A stretch of 39,347 bases of DNA, taken from Elusimicrobiota bacterium (GTDB lineage: Bacteria > Elusimicrobiota > Endomicrobiia > Endomicrobiales > Endomicrobiaceae). A program made the position numbers and the translations under genes. The DNA lies in contig JAITSO010000008.1 in assembly GCA_031287735.1 (NCBI GenBank), positions 1 through 39,347 on the forward strand, written 5' to 3'. Positions 33,320 through 39,347 of this stretch are shown here, piece after piece. Position 1 is the first letter of the stretch; every line of letters starts with the position of its first letter. The notes beneath the pieces were generated by a model. That model was not told where the DNA came from. It worked only from the letters and a program-made list of their open reading frames with translations, and did no database searches.

Positions 33320-34615
33320 TTATGCGGTAGCCTTCTTATTTTTCATTTGTCGTGCTTTTTCATCTTGAACATCTTTTGCGGCTTTTTGTGGCGTTTTTTC
33401 GCCAATAATTACAGACTGCAAACTTGTGTTTAAAACATTTACAACTTGCCAATCTTCAATTTTTTGAAGCTGTCCAAAAGTATTCGCTATGCTTTCGGCA
33501 AAAATCTTCAAAATTGGTGGCAAATCGCTGGAAGCATTTTTATTGGCCGGGATATTTGAAGTTGCTTTGGATAGGAAACTTTGCTGCTCTTCGCTTGTGA
33601 ACCATTTTAAAAAATCTATAGCTTTTTGCTTATTTGGAGATTTGCTATTAACATAAAAAGCTGAACCTTCGCCACCGAAAAACCTCATAGGGTGCTGTGC
33701 TTCTGGAAGTATTGGAAGATAGAAAACTCCATAATTTAAATTTGGGTTCATTGAATTGTAAACGTTTACCCCCCACGAACCATTAAAAGCCATCGCAAAT
33801 TTTCCAGTAGCAAAACCACGTTCTGCATCTTTGTTTATCATTGTGACGACACCTGTAGCTAATAAATTATTGTCCTTCAATTCTTTAAAAAGGTTAAAAA
33901 TTTTGACCCAACGTGCATCAGTATACGGAATTACTCCGTCTATTGTGCTTAAAATTCCTTCTTTACCAAAAAGTTCCCATTGATAAGACTGAGCAAAAGC
34001 ACCAATAATCCAGTTTTCTCCAAATCCGCTTACAAAAGGTTGTATATCGTTAGCTTTTAATTTTTTTGCAAACGCAACAAACTCTCCCCATGTTTTTGGA
34101 GTTATCTCAGGGTCTAATCCGGCTTGTCTGAATAAATCTTTATTGTAGTAAATCAACATAGAAGAAACGTCAATAGGTACACCGTAAATTCCAGATTTAA
34201 CACCCCACTCATTATTTTCTTCAAAAGAGAGATTTTCTAAAGCTCTTTGAAAAAACACATCTTTCCAATTATCCTTATTCATGTCATCTGTAATATCTGC
34301 TACGAACCCAGCATTTATGTAAGAAGCTATTTCTTTTTTATTGGCCATAGGATTAAAAATTTCAGGAAGGAGATTTGCGGTTGCTGCTGCAGAAATTTTG
34401 TTTTTATAAACATCACTTGGCGCATAAGTCTCAAAAATAACTTTTACTCCAGTTTTTGTGAAATAATCTTTTGCCAATTTTTCAAAAGCATCTTGTCTAT
34501 CTGTCATCCAATGCCACACCATCACATCTACATCTAACTCTACTGCTTCTTTGGAACAAGAGCTAAAAAAAAGCGCGGAAACAGCGAACAGACACAGCAC
34601 AGCTCTCAACATCAC
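33320..34615 (-). CDS. Sugar ABC transporter substrate-binding lipoprotein
   Basis: A 431-residue solute-binding protein of family 1. The N-terminus has a signal with a cysteine at residue 20 in ALFFSSCSKE, so it is probably a lipoprotein (the residues before C are less strict than the usual LxGC). The mature part contains VMVWHWMTDRQDAFEKLAKD, GVPIDVSSMLIYYNKDLF, TPKTWGEFVAFAKKL and GSWGVNVYNSMNPNLNYGVF, typical of CUT1 sugar-binding proteins. The tail is lysine/alanine-rich. It is first in the operon with the two permeases and rsmA. A strong sigma70-type promoter lies at 34681-34709. The sugar is unknown. Confidence 0.92.
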   Translation of the reverse strand: MMLRAVLCLFAVSALFFSSCSKEAVELDVDVMVWHWMTDRQDAFEKLAKDYFTKTGVKVIFETYAPSDVYKNKISAAATANLLPEIFNPMANKKEIASYINAGFVADITDDMNKDNWKDVFFQRALENLSFEENNEWGVKSGIYGVPIDVSSMLIYYNKDLFRQAGLDPEITPKTWGEFVAFAKKLKANDIQPFVSGFGENWIIGAFAQSYQWELFGKEGILSTIDGVIPYTDARWVKIFNLFKELKDNNLLATGVVTMINKDAERGFATGKFAMAFNGSWGVNVYNSMNPNLNYGVFYLPILPEAQHPMRFFGGEGSAFYVNSKSPNKQKAIDFLKWFTSEEQQSFLSKATSNIPANKNASSDLPPILKIFAESIANTFGQLQKIEDWQVVNVLNTSLQSVIIGEKTPQKAAKDVQDEKARQMKNKKATA

Positions 34616-34680
34616 GCCTCCTTCTTTTTGCTAAAATAAAAAATAAAATGATATAAACCACCGGAACGATTGCGGATGGG

Positions 34681-34709
34681 ATAGTAACAAAAACAACAAT
34701 TCAAGTCAA
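34681..34709 (-). promoter_or_regulatory. Sigma70-type promoter of the sugar ABC importer operon
   Basis: On the minus strand TTGACT (34709-34704), a 17-bp spacer and TACTAT (34686-34681) form a near-consensus promoter. The start codon is at 34615, so the leader is about 60 bases and includes the AAGGAGG ribosome binding site before the ATG. The divergent rdgB gene has no equally good box in this space. Confidence 0.72.
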
Positions 34710-34746
34710 TAAATTAATGAGAGCTTAAGTAACGAGAGAAATAAAA

Positions 34747-35349
34747 ATGGCAAAAGAAATAATTCTTGCTACAGCTAACGAGCATAAAGTAGCAGAAATA
34801 AAAATTTTTTTTAAAGACTTGAAAACCAAATTCACCTCGATGACTTCTTTTGAAAAATATCCACACGTCATAGAAGATGGCAAAACACTGGAAGAAAATG
34901 CTGTAAAAAAAGCTAAAATTGTCGCAAAGTTCTTTAATCAATGGACGCTTGCCGACGATACAGGTTTGGAAGTTGATTTTTTAAATGGAAAGCCGGGTGT
35001 TCACACAGCAAGATATGCCGGAAATAATTGTTCATACCAAGATAATAGCAACAAGCTTCTTGAAGTTTTAAAAGATGTTTTGCCGCAAAAAAGAACTGCT
35101 GTTTTTAAGACAGTAATTGCATTAGCAAACCCCGCTGGAGGCGTTTTTTTGGCAGAAGGCAAATTGTTTGGTATAATTTCGACGTTTCCTTGTGGTAATT
35201 GTGGGTTTGGTTATGATGCTGTATTTTATCTTCCGGAATGCAAAAAAACTTTAGCAGAATTTAGCTTGGAAGAAAAAAGTTCTTTAAGTCATAGGGCAAA
35301 AGCTTTAAAAGCTGCAAAAAAAATTATAGAAGATTTAGTCGGGGAGTAG
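34747..35349 (+). CDS. rdgB: dITP/XTP pyrophosphatase (RdgB/HAM1 family)
   Basis: Removes non-canonical purine triphosphates to prevent their incorporation in DNA and RNA. The 200-residue protein begins with ILATANEHKVAEIKIFF, contains LADDTGLEVDFLNGKPGVHT with ARYAG and CGFGYDAVFYLP, and ends with FSLEEKSSLSHRAKALKAA, all standard for the family. Its last codons GGG GAG TAG coincide with bases of the following tRNA-Pro: the stop TAG (35347-35349) forms tRNA positions 8-10. The gene is divergent from the sugar importer operon, 131 bp away. The overlap means a transcript may be either translated in full or processed into the tRNA. Confidence 0.94.
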   Translation: MAKEIILATANEHKVAEIKIFFKDLKTKFTSMTSFEKYPHVIEDGKTLEENAVKKAKIVAKFFNQWTLADDTGLEVDFLNGKPGVHTARYAGNNCSYQDNSNKLLEVLKDVLPQKRTAVFKTVIALANPAGGVFLAEGKLFGIISTFPCGNCGFGYDAVFYLPECKKTLAEFSLEEKSSLSHRAKALKAAKKIIEDLVGE

Positions 35350-35413
35350 CGTAGTTGGCTAACGCGCCTGCTTTGGGAGCAGGAGATCGCAGGTTCAAGT
35401 CCTGTCTCCCCGA
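35340..35413 (+). tRNA. tRNA-Pro (anticodon TGG), overlapping the end of rdgB
   Basis: A 74-nt cloverleaf. The acceptor stem pairs CGGGGAG with CTCCCCG including the C1-G72 pair of bacterial tRNA-Pro. The anticodon stem-loop is CCTGC-TTTGGGA-GCAGG, giving anticodon TGG, and the T arm contains AGGTTCAAGTCCT. The discriminator is A, with no CCA encoded. The first ten bases lie within rdgB on the same strand, including its stop codon. The hldD start is 24 bp after the tRNA. Confidence 0.96.
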
Positions 35414-35436
35414 TATTTTTTTAACGGAGTGTTTTA

Positions 35437-36399
35437 ATGGTAGTTCTTACTGGCGCCGCAGGTTTTATAGGAAGTTGCTTTTTATGGAAATTGAACAAAG
35501 AAGGCATTAAAGATATTTTAATTGTAGACCACTTAGATGATGACGAAAAATGGAAAAATTTGATTGGAAAAACTTTCTCTGATTACATGCAAAAAGAAGA
35601 TTTTTTAAGTGCTGTTGTAAGCAAAAAAATTCCTAAACCAGATAAAATAATACACCTCGGTGCTTGTAGTTCAACCACTTTCACTGATGCAAATTATTAT
35701 GTGAAAAATAACTATGAATTTTCAAAAGTTCTTGCACTTTGGTCGTTTGAAAATAATGCCCATTTCATTTATGCATCTTCTGCAGCAACATATGGAAGTG
35801 GTCAATACGGATATGATGACAGCGTGGATATAATTGCAAAATTATCACCATTAAATCTTTATGGCTTTTCAAAACATATGTTTGATTTATGGCTTTTAAG
35901 TAATGGGTATTTAAATAAAGCCACAGGGATAAAATTTTTTAATGTTTTTGGTCCTAATGAGTATCACAAAGACGACATGAGAAGCGTAATTTGCAAAAGT
36001 TACGATGATGTTTCGCAAAAGGGAATTATAAAACTATTTAAATCTTACAACAGCAATTATCCAGACGGTGGTCAAAAAAGAGATTTTGTTTATATTAAAG
36101 ATGTAGTAGAAGCAATGTTTTTTTTATTTCAAAACCCAAACCAAACGGGCGTTTTTAACCTGGGAACTGGAAAAGCTATGTCGTGGAACGATGTGGCAGT
36201 GTCAATGTTTGCAGCTGCCGGAAAACTAGTAAACATAGACTATGTTGGGATGCCACCGCATTTAAAAGCAAAATACCAATATTTTACTCAAGCTAAAATG
36301 GATAATTTAATAAATGCTGGCTACAAAAAACCTTTTACGCCGTTAGAAGATAGCATTCGCGATTATTTTTCTTACCTCAAAAATAAAACTTACTTGTGA
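35437..36399 (+). CDS. hldD: ADP-glyceromanno-heptose 6-epimerase
   Basis: Epimerises ADP-D-glycero-beta-D-manno-heptose to the L-glycero form used in LPS core. A 320-residue short-chain-dehydrogenase-like protein with the NADP site TGAAGFIGSCFLWKLN at residues 5-20, the family-specific IVDHLDDDEKWKNL, HLGACSSTTFTDANYY, the catalytic YGFSKHMFD (Tyr and Lys) and KFFNVFGPNEYHKDDMRS. The length is normal. It begins 24 bp after tRNA-Pro and is followed by the heptose kinase and kdsB, so the three form an LPS core operon that may be initiated within the tRNA region. Confidence 0.95.
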   Translation: MVVLTGAAGFIGSCFLWKLNKEGIKDILIVDHLDDDEKWKNLIGKTFSDYMQKEDFLSAVVSKKIPKPDKIIHLGACSSTTFTDANYYVKNNYEFSKVLALWSFENNAHFIYASSAATYGSGQYGYDDSVDIIAKLSPLNLYGFSKHMFDLWLLSNGYLNKATGIKFFNVFGPNEYHKDDMRSVICKSYDDVSQKGIIKLFKSYNSNYPDGGQKRDFVYIKDVVEAMFFLFQNPNQTGVFNLGTGKAMSWNDVAVSMFAAAGKLVNIDYVGMPPHLKAKYQYFTQAKMDNLINAGYKKPFTPLEDSIRDYFSYLKNKTYL

Positions 36400-36404
36400 A
36401 AAAT

Positions 36405-36410
36405 AGAGGT
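36405..36410 (+). promoter_or_regulatory. Ribosome binding site deciding the TTG start of the heptose kinase
   Basis: AGAGGT lies seven bases before TTG at 36418. The alternative GTG at 36409 overlaps this site and has no purine-rich element ahead of it, so the TTG is preferred. Confidence 0.5.
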
Positions 36411-36417
36411 GCCCAAA

Positions 36418-37404
36418 TTGGCGCTTTCAAAAATTATAAAAATTATAGATTTATTTAAGAAACAAACAGTTCTAGTTATCGGCGATGTAATGATAGATAA
36501 ATTTATTTGGGGTAAAGTTTCTAGAATTTCTCCGGAGGCGCCAGTTCCAGTTGTTGAAGTAGCTAAGGAAACAGAAGTTTTAGGCGGAGCCGCAAATGTC
36601 GCAAGCAACATAACGTCACTTGGCGCCAAGTCTTTTATTATCAGTGCAATAGGTAACGATTATAATGGAAAGCTTTTGACAAACCTGTTTGCTGAAAAAA
36701 AAATAAATACAAATTTTTTAGTTTACGAAAACAAAAGACCTACTATTACAAAAACAAGAGTTATTGCAGCAAGTCAACAGCTTATCCGGGTTGATAGAGA
36801 AATAAAAGGTCATTTTTCGCATTTAACTGAAAATGAAATTATTAAAAATATAACAGATATTTTACCTAAAACGAATGCTGTGATAATTTCAGATTATGGC
36901 AAAGGAGCAGTATCGCCTAATATATTAAAAAAAATTATTTCGCTTGCTGAAAAATGCAAAATCCCCGTTACAGTAGACCCTAAAATTGAGTACTTTAAAA
37001 AATATAGAAAAGTTACTACAATAACGCCGAATACAAAAGAAGCGATAGAAGGAATGAACGCTAAAAACATAAAAACTGATGACGCACTTGCAAAATTAGG
37101 AAGAAAAATATTAAAGACTTTGCGATCAAAATCAGTTCTCATAACTAGAAGCGAAAAAGGCATGATGTTGATAGAAAATGATAAAATTACTAATATACCT
37201 ACAAGGGCGAAAGAAGTTTATGATGTTACAGGCGCCGGCGACACAGTTATTTCAGCTATGACTTTAGCGCTCTCGGCAAAGGCAGATCTTGTAAGTGCAG
37301 CTGAAATTGCAAATTTCGCAGCTGGAATTGTAGTTGCAAAACTTGGTACAGCAACAACATCTACCGAGGAATTAAAAAAAGTTATAACGGATTTTTACAA
37401 ATGA
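36418..37404 (+). CDS. D-glycero-beta-D-manno-heptose-7-phosphate kinase (HldE N-domain-like)
   Basis: A 328-residue PfkB-family kinase that phosphorylates heptose-7-phosphate at C1. It shows VIGDVMIDKFIWGKVSRISP, GGAANVASNITSLGAKSF, ISDYGKGAVSP, TVDPKIEYF and the ATP/anion-hole motif DVTGAGDTVISAMTLAL, all in the order found in HldE/RfaE domain I. The cytidylyl- or adenylyltransferase domain II of HldE is absent, so the protein is the kinase only (HldA-type) and the adenylyltransferase HldC must be elsewhere. The start is chosen as TTG at 36418 (AGAGGT before it); a GTG at 36409 would add three residues. Its stop overlaps kdsB by four bases (ATGA). Confidence 0.92.
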   Translation: MALSKIIKIIDLFKKQTVLVIGDVMIDKFIWGKVSRISPEAPVPVVEVAKETEVLGGAANVASNITSLGAKSFIISAIGNDYNGKLLTNLFAEKKINTNFLVYENKRPTITKTRVIAASQQLIRVDREIKGHFSHLTENEIIKNITDILPKTNAVIISDYGKGAVSPNILKKIISLAEKCKIPVTVDPKIEYFKKYRKVTTITPNTKEAIEGMNAKNIKTDDALAKLGRKILKTLRSKSVLITRSEKGMMLIENDKITNIPTRAKEVYDVTGAGDTVISAMTLALSAKADLVSAAEIANFAAGIVVAKLGTATTSTEELKKVITDFYK

Positions 37405-38126
37405 AAACAGCAATTATTATACCAGCAAGATATGGTTCTAAAAGATTTGAAGGCAAACCCTTGCATTTGATAAATGGCAAGCCGCTCATTGCTTATACTT
37501 TGGAAGCAGTTAAAAAGTGCAAAACAGCAGATTTTATGGCGGTGGCTACCGATGATAAACGTATACATGATGTTGTTAGAGATTTAAATGTTAATGTTTT
37601 TATGACACCTCAAGAATGCAAAAGTGGAACAGATAGAGTGGCATGGCTTGCAAAACATTACCTGCAAAAATACTCTGTTTTCATAAATGCTCAGTGCGAT
37701 GAACCGTTGATAGATTCTGAAGTTATTGATGACCTTTCAGCAACGCTGAAAGCAGACAAAAGCGTTCAGTATGCCACCGTGGCATTTCCAATAAAAGACA
37801 GAACCCTTGCAGAAGATCCAAATATTGTCAAAGTAGTTTTTGACAATAAGCAAAATGCGTTGTATTTTTCGAGGTATCCGATACCATACAACAGAGATAA
37901 AAATAAAATTGACTATTACAAACATATTGGTGTTTATGCTTATAAAAGAAAATTTTTAATAGACTTTATAGAGAGTAACACTTCTTCTCTAGAAAGTGCC
38001 GAAAGTCTAGAGCAACTGAGAGCTTTAGAAAACGGGCAAAAAGTAAAAATTATTATCTCTAATAAAGACTCTATCAGCGTAGACGTTCTGCAGGACATAC
38101 CAAAAATCACGAAATTTTTAAAGTAG
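37401..38126 (+). CDS. kdsB: 3-deoxy-manno-octulosonate cytidylyltransferase
   Basis: Activates KDO to CMP-KDO for lipid A/LPS inner core. The 241-residue protein begins with IIIPARYGSKRFEGKPLHLI, contains VATDDKRIHDVVRDL, TPQECKSGTDRVAWL, NAQCDEPLIDSEVI and YKHIGVYAYKRKFLIDF, and ends with SISVDVLQDIPKI, all typical of KdsB. The catalytic acidic pair is in the DEP context. It overlaps the heptose kinase by four bases (ATGA at 37401-37404), showing an operon. It is the last gene before the repeat-rich gap. Length and motifs are normal. Confidence 0.95.
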   Translation: MKTAIIIPARYGSKRFEGKPLHLINGKPLIAYTLEAVKKCKTADFMAVATDDKRIHDVVRDLNVNVFMTPQECKSGTDRVAWLAKHYLQKYSVFINAQCDEPLIDSEVIDDLSATLKADKSVQYATVAFPIKDRTLAEDPNIVKVVFDNKQNALYFSRYPIPYNRDKNKIDYYKHIGVYAYKRKFLIDFIESNTSSLESAESLEQLRALENGQKVKIIISNKDSISVDVLQDIPKITKFLK

Positions 38127-38209
38127 CTCATCCCCCGCGATTTTAATTTTTTTTAGATGAGATATTTATCCAGTTTTGCTTTTTAAATCCTCGTGCTTTC
38201 CAAGCGTTA

Positions 38210-38231
38210 CCACACCTTCAATAAGGTGTGG
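38210..38231. repeat. Perfect 9-bp stem / 4-base loop hairpin
   Basis: CCACACCTT, loop CAAT, then AAGGTGTGG. It is 83 bases downstream of kdsB and is not followed by a T run, so it need not be a terminator. It could be a processed-transcript stabiliser or a fragment of the repeat family. Confidence 0.5.
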
Positions 38232-38389
38232 ACTCTGCTTCCTTTTTGAAAATGCCTCGCATTAACTTTAACTACACCTTTACTAAAAGTACCCACCATC
38301 TTTGCATTTAAGCCACCCTTTTTTAAAGTACGGTCGTTTTGCAAGACTTGGCAGCTATTCACCATTCCCAAAGAGAGTCGCAAGCTGTA

Positions 38390-38464
38390 AATTCCCACTT
38401 TCTTTGTCGTACGCACTTTTGCATTTAATTCCCATTTTTCTTGTCGTGTGCGTCCCTTGCCCTT
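38390..38464. repeat. Two degenerate tandem units, period 37-38 bp
   Basis: Two units begin with AATTCCCA(C/T) at 38390 and 38427, and a third similar start, AATTCCACC, at 38465 opens the dispersed repeat. Both share TTTGTCGT or TTGTCGT followed by (A/G)(C/T)GC and a following run of TTTGC or CTTGC. Further worn segments resembling this unit occur at 38272-38320. There is no conserved-repeat plus unique-spacer structure, so it is not CRISPR. Confidence 0.45.
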
Positions 38465-38523
38465 AATTCCACCTTTTTTAAAGGGGGTAGGCAGCGATAG
38501 CTGACCGGGGGTTTTAAAACCTA
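38465..38523 (-). repeat. Dispersed ~60-bp palindromic repeat, copy 3 (inverted)
   Basis: Read on the minus strand this starts TAGGTTTTAAAACCCCCGG, has a variant core (TCAGCTATCGCTGCCTA) and ends CCCCTTTAAAAAAGGTGG with AATT. Both ends match copies at 962-1021 and 1128-1189; the middle is diverged. It lies about 37.5 kb from them, in the opposite orientation. Confidence 0.75.
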
Positions 38524-38677
38524 AACACCAAGACCTAAACCCCACACAAATTTACTTAAAAAAATAAATATGAGTGTTTTATGCTAGAATTCACAAGAAT
38601 TTCACATTTGGGATTGATTTTAATTGCAAAAAATAAATAGAATGCACGTGAACTTGGAACACTCCGGTTGTTAAAAT

Positions 38678-38697
38678 CTAAATTTTTAAAAATTTAG
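38678..38697. repeat. Perfect 20-bp AT palindrome
   Basis: CTAAATTTTTAAAAATTTAG reads the same on both strands. It is followed by TTGTTTTG. It could be a binding site for a dimeric protein or an AT-only cruciform; nothing decides between these. Confidence 0.45.
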
Positions 38698-38720
38698 TTG
38701 TTTTGTCTTCAATTTTTGCT

Positions 38721-38795
38721 CTTTTTAATGGAATTTTTGAAAACAAGTTTATAAATTAAATCTACTGCGTTTTTCGAGATGTATCCATTAAAAAG
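38721..38795. repeat. Perfect 12-bp inverted repeat, 51-bp spacer
   Basis: CTTTTTAATGGA at 38721-38732 is the exact reverse complement of TCCATTAAAAAG at 38784-38795. A further weak pair, TTGAAAAC (38737-38744) and GTTTTCAA (38813-38820), interleaves with it. No gene is inside. Confidence 0.45.
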
Positions 38796-38964
38796 CGGAA
38801 GACTTGTTGTGCGTTTTCAAGTAAAAAAATTTTTTAACCAACCAAATTCCACTTTTTTTAAAAATATTTCTAAAAAATGAATAAGAGATGAACATAAATT
38901 TAATAGTTTATTTAATTTAAGCTTGTCGTAAAATAAAAACAGAAGCACGAGGAGGGTAGTAGCA

Positions 38965-39347
38965 ATGAGTAAGTTAAGCGGGTGTGTTAAGAAAAATTTT
39001 GGTGTTGCAGAGTTTTTTAAGGCGTTTATCAGTGCAGTTGTTTTGTCGATTAGCAGTTTGAGTTATGTGCGTGTGATATCGATAATATTAGTAAATGCGA
39101 TGTTATTGTCATTTGTTTATGGTGAAGGATTATCGATGGTGCTGGGAGGAGTTCGCGAGAGCGGGAAATTCAATCAAATATTTAAAGATTTTGCATTGCC
39201 GTACACGTATGGCAGCATAACGAACGCTCGGGATAGCGGCAGCGACAGCGTCGTTGTTTTGGTTCAAGATTTGCATATGCATAGTGGAGTTCAAGGAAAT
39301 ATAAGCAAAATAATAGGAGCATTTGACGAGAAATATGGAGTAAAAGA
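38965..39347 (+). CDS. Exported protein of unknown function (partial, 5' end)
   Basis: An open frame from ATG at 38965 (GAGGAGGG about eight bases before it) to the window edge, 127 codons seen. Residues 1-17 are polar and basic (MSKLSGCVKKN), followed by a long hydrophobic stretch up to about residue 53 (FFKAFISAVVLSI, then VISIILVNAMLLSFVYG), an extended signal or two membrane helices. After residue 54 comes GVRESGKFNQIFKDFALPYT and the segment VVVLVQDLHMHSGVQGNISK. A 'VLVQDxHxxxxxQxNIxxI' pattern recalls large proteins of unknown function in Elusimicrobiota and Omnitrophota; this is from memory and untested. Codon use looks more GC-rich at third positions (GCG, TCG, CGT, GTG) than in neighbours. 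It sits just after the repeat-rich gap. Function unknown. Confidence 0.75.
   Translation, partial: MSKLSGCVKKNFGVAEFFKAFISAVVLSISSLSYVRVISIILVNAMLLSFVYGEGLSMVLGGVRESGKFNQIFKDFALPYTYGSITNARDSGSDSVVVLVQDLHMHSGVQGNISKIIGAFDEKYGVK

Larger units (their letters stand above)
38127..38964. other. 838-bp gene-free, repeat-rich gap
   Basis: No credible gene is seen on either strand. Contents from left to right: a 9-bp hairpin (38210-38231), degenerate repeat units with 37-38 bp spacing (38390-38464), one copy of the dispersed palindromic repeat (38465-38523), a 20-bp palindrome (38678-38697) and a 12-bp inverted repeat with 51 bp between (38721-38795). A minus-strand open frame across the repeats (38207-38545) looks spurious. 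The gap leads to the odd gene at 38965. Confidence 0.8.

Noticed and set aside
38390-38523. A CRISPR array suggested by 37-38 bp periodicity
   Set aside because: Whole units are similar with no constant repeat separated by unique spacers, and no cas gene is present.
38207-38545. A minus-strand 112-codon open frame in the repeat gap
   Set aside because: It consists of repeat sequence (KTPGQLSLPTPFKKGG-like), has no ribosome binding site and would code a low-complexity peptide.

Overview
The window is an AT-rich, gene-dense piece of a Gram-negative bacterial chromosome. It carries a LptC/LptA/LptB-type lipopolysaccharide transport set, heptose and KDO activation genes (hldD, heptose-7-phosphate kinase, kdsB) and a type V autotransporter with a beta-barrel, so the cell builds an LPS-bearing outer membrane. 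Low GC, the gene mixture, many lysine/asparagine-rich proteins and the style of the protein beginning at the right edge suggest Elusimicrobiota, possibly an Endomicrobium-like lineage. That taxonomic guess is an inference and was not tested by any search.

Layout, left to right. 1-803 is a beta-class DNA methyltransferase cut by the window edge (minus strand). 804-1212 is a repeat-rich gap with a 161-bp element bounded by inverted repeats and two copies of a ~60-bp palindromic unit. Next come thrC (minus), the LPS export set with a membrane protein of unknown function, and thrS (plus). 6942-7277 has no intact gene and may hold a decayed ORF. On the minus strand follow a stand-alone atpA preceded by tRNA-Glu(CTC), then a three-gene set: a PH-like membrane protein, an unannotated 53-aa basic protein, and a secreted thermonuclease, the last two joined by a GTGA overlap. 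tRNA-Ala(GGC) follows on plus, then a membrane metallophosphoesterase and a DUF4416-type protein on minus.

From 12.4 to 30.6 kb everything is on the plus strand: a secreted lysine-rich protein, the C-terminal half of a split transketolase, pyrG, a 1094-aa autotransporter, tmk, a DNA polymerase III delta-prime-like gene, a 57-aa Flp-type pilin with cpaB, an M16 peptidase homologue lacking its zinc motif, aroQ, a Sua5/YrdC gene, cinA, an AddB-like Fe-S nuclease, a DUF4833-like secreted protein, crcB and a CCA-adding-type nucleotidyltransferase. 30.8-34.6 kb (minus) is a sugar ABC importer operon (binding protein and two permeases, no ATPase) ending in rsmA, with a clear sigma70-type promoter. 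On plus follow rdgB, whose stop codon lies inside tRNA-Pro(TGG), then hldD, the heptose kinase and kdsB. 38.1-38.96 kb is a second repeat-rich gap, and the window ends in the N-terminus of an unusual exported protein.

Functionally the window is mostly housekeeping (tRNA charging, nucleotide synthesis, DNA replication and repair, rRNA and tRNA modification) mixed with envelope biogenesis. No intact insertion sequence, CRISPR array, prophage or replication origin was seen. The best leads for something undescribed are the 53-aa protein coupled to the nuclease, the right-edge protein behind the repeat array, the mRNA/tRNA overlap at rdgB, and the dispersed repeat family shared by the two large gaps.
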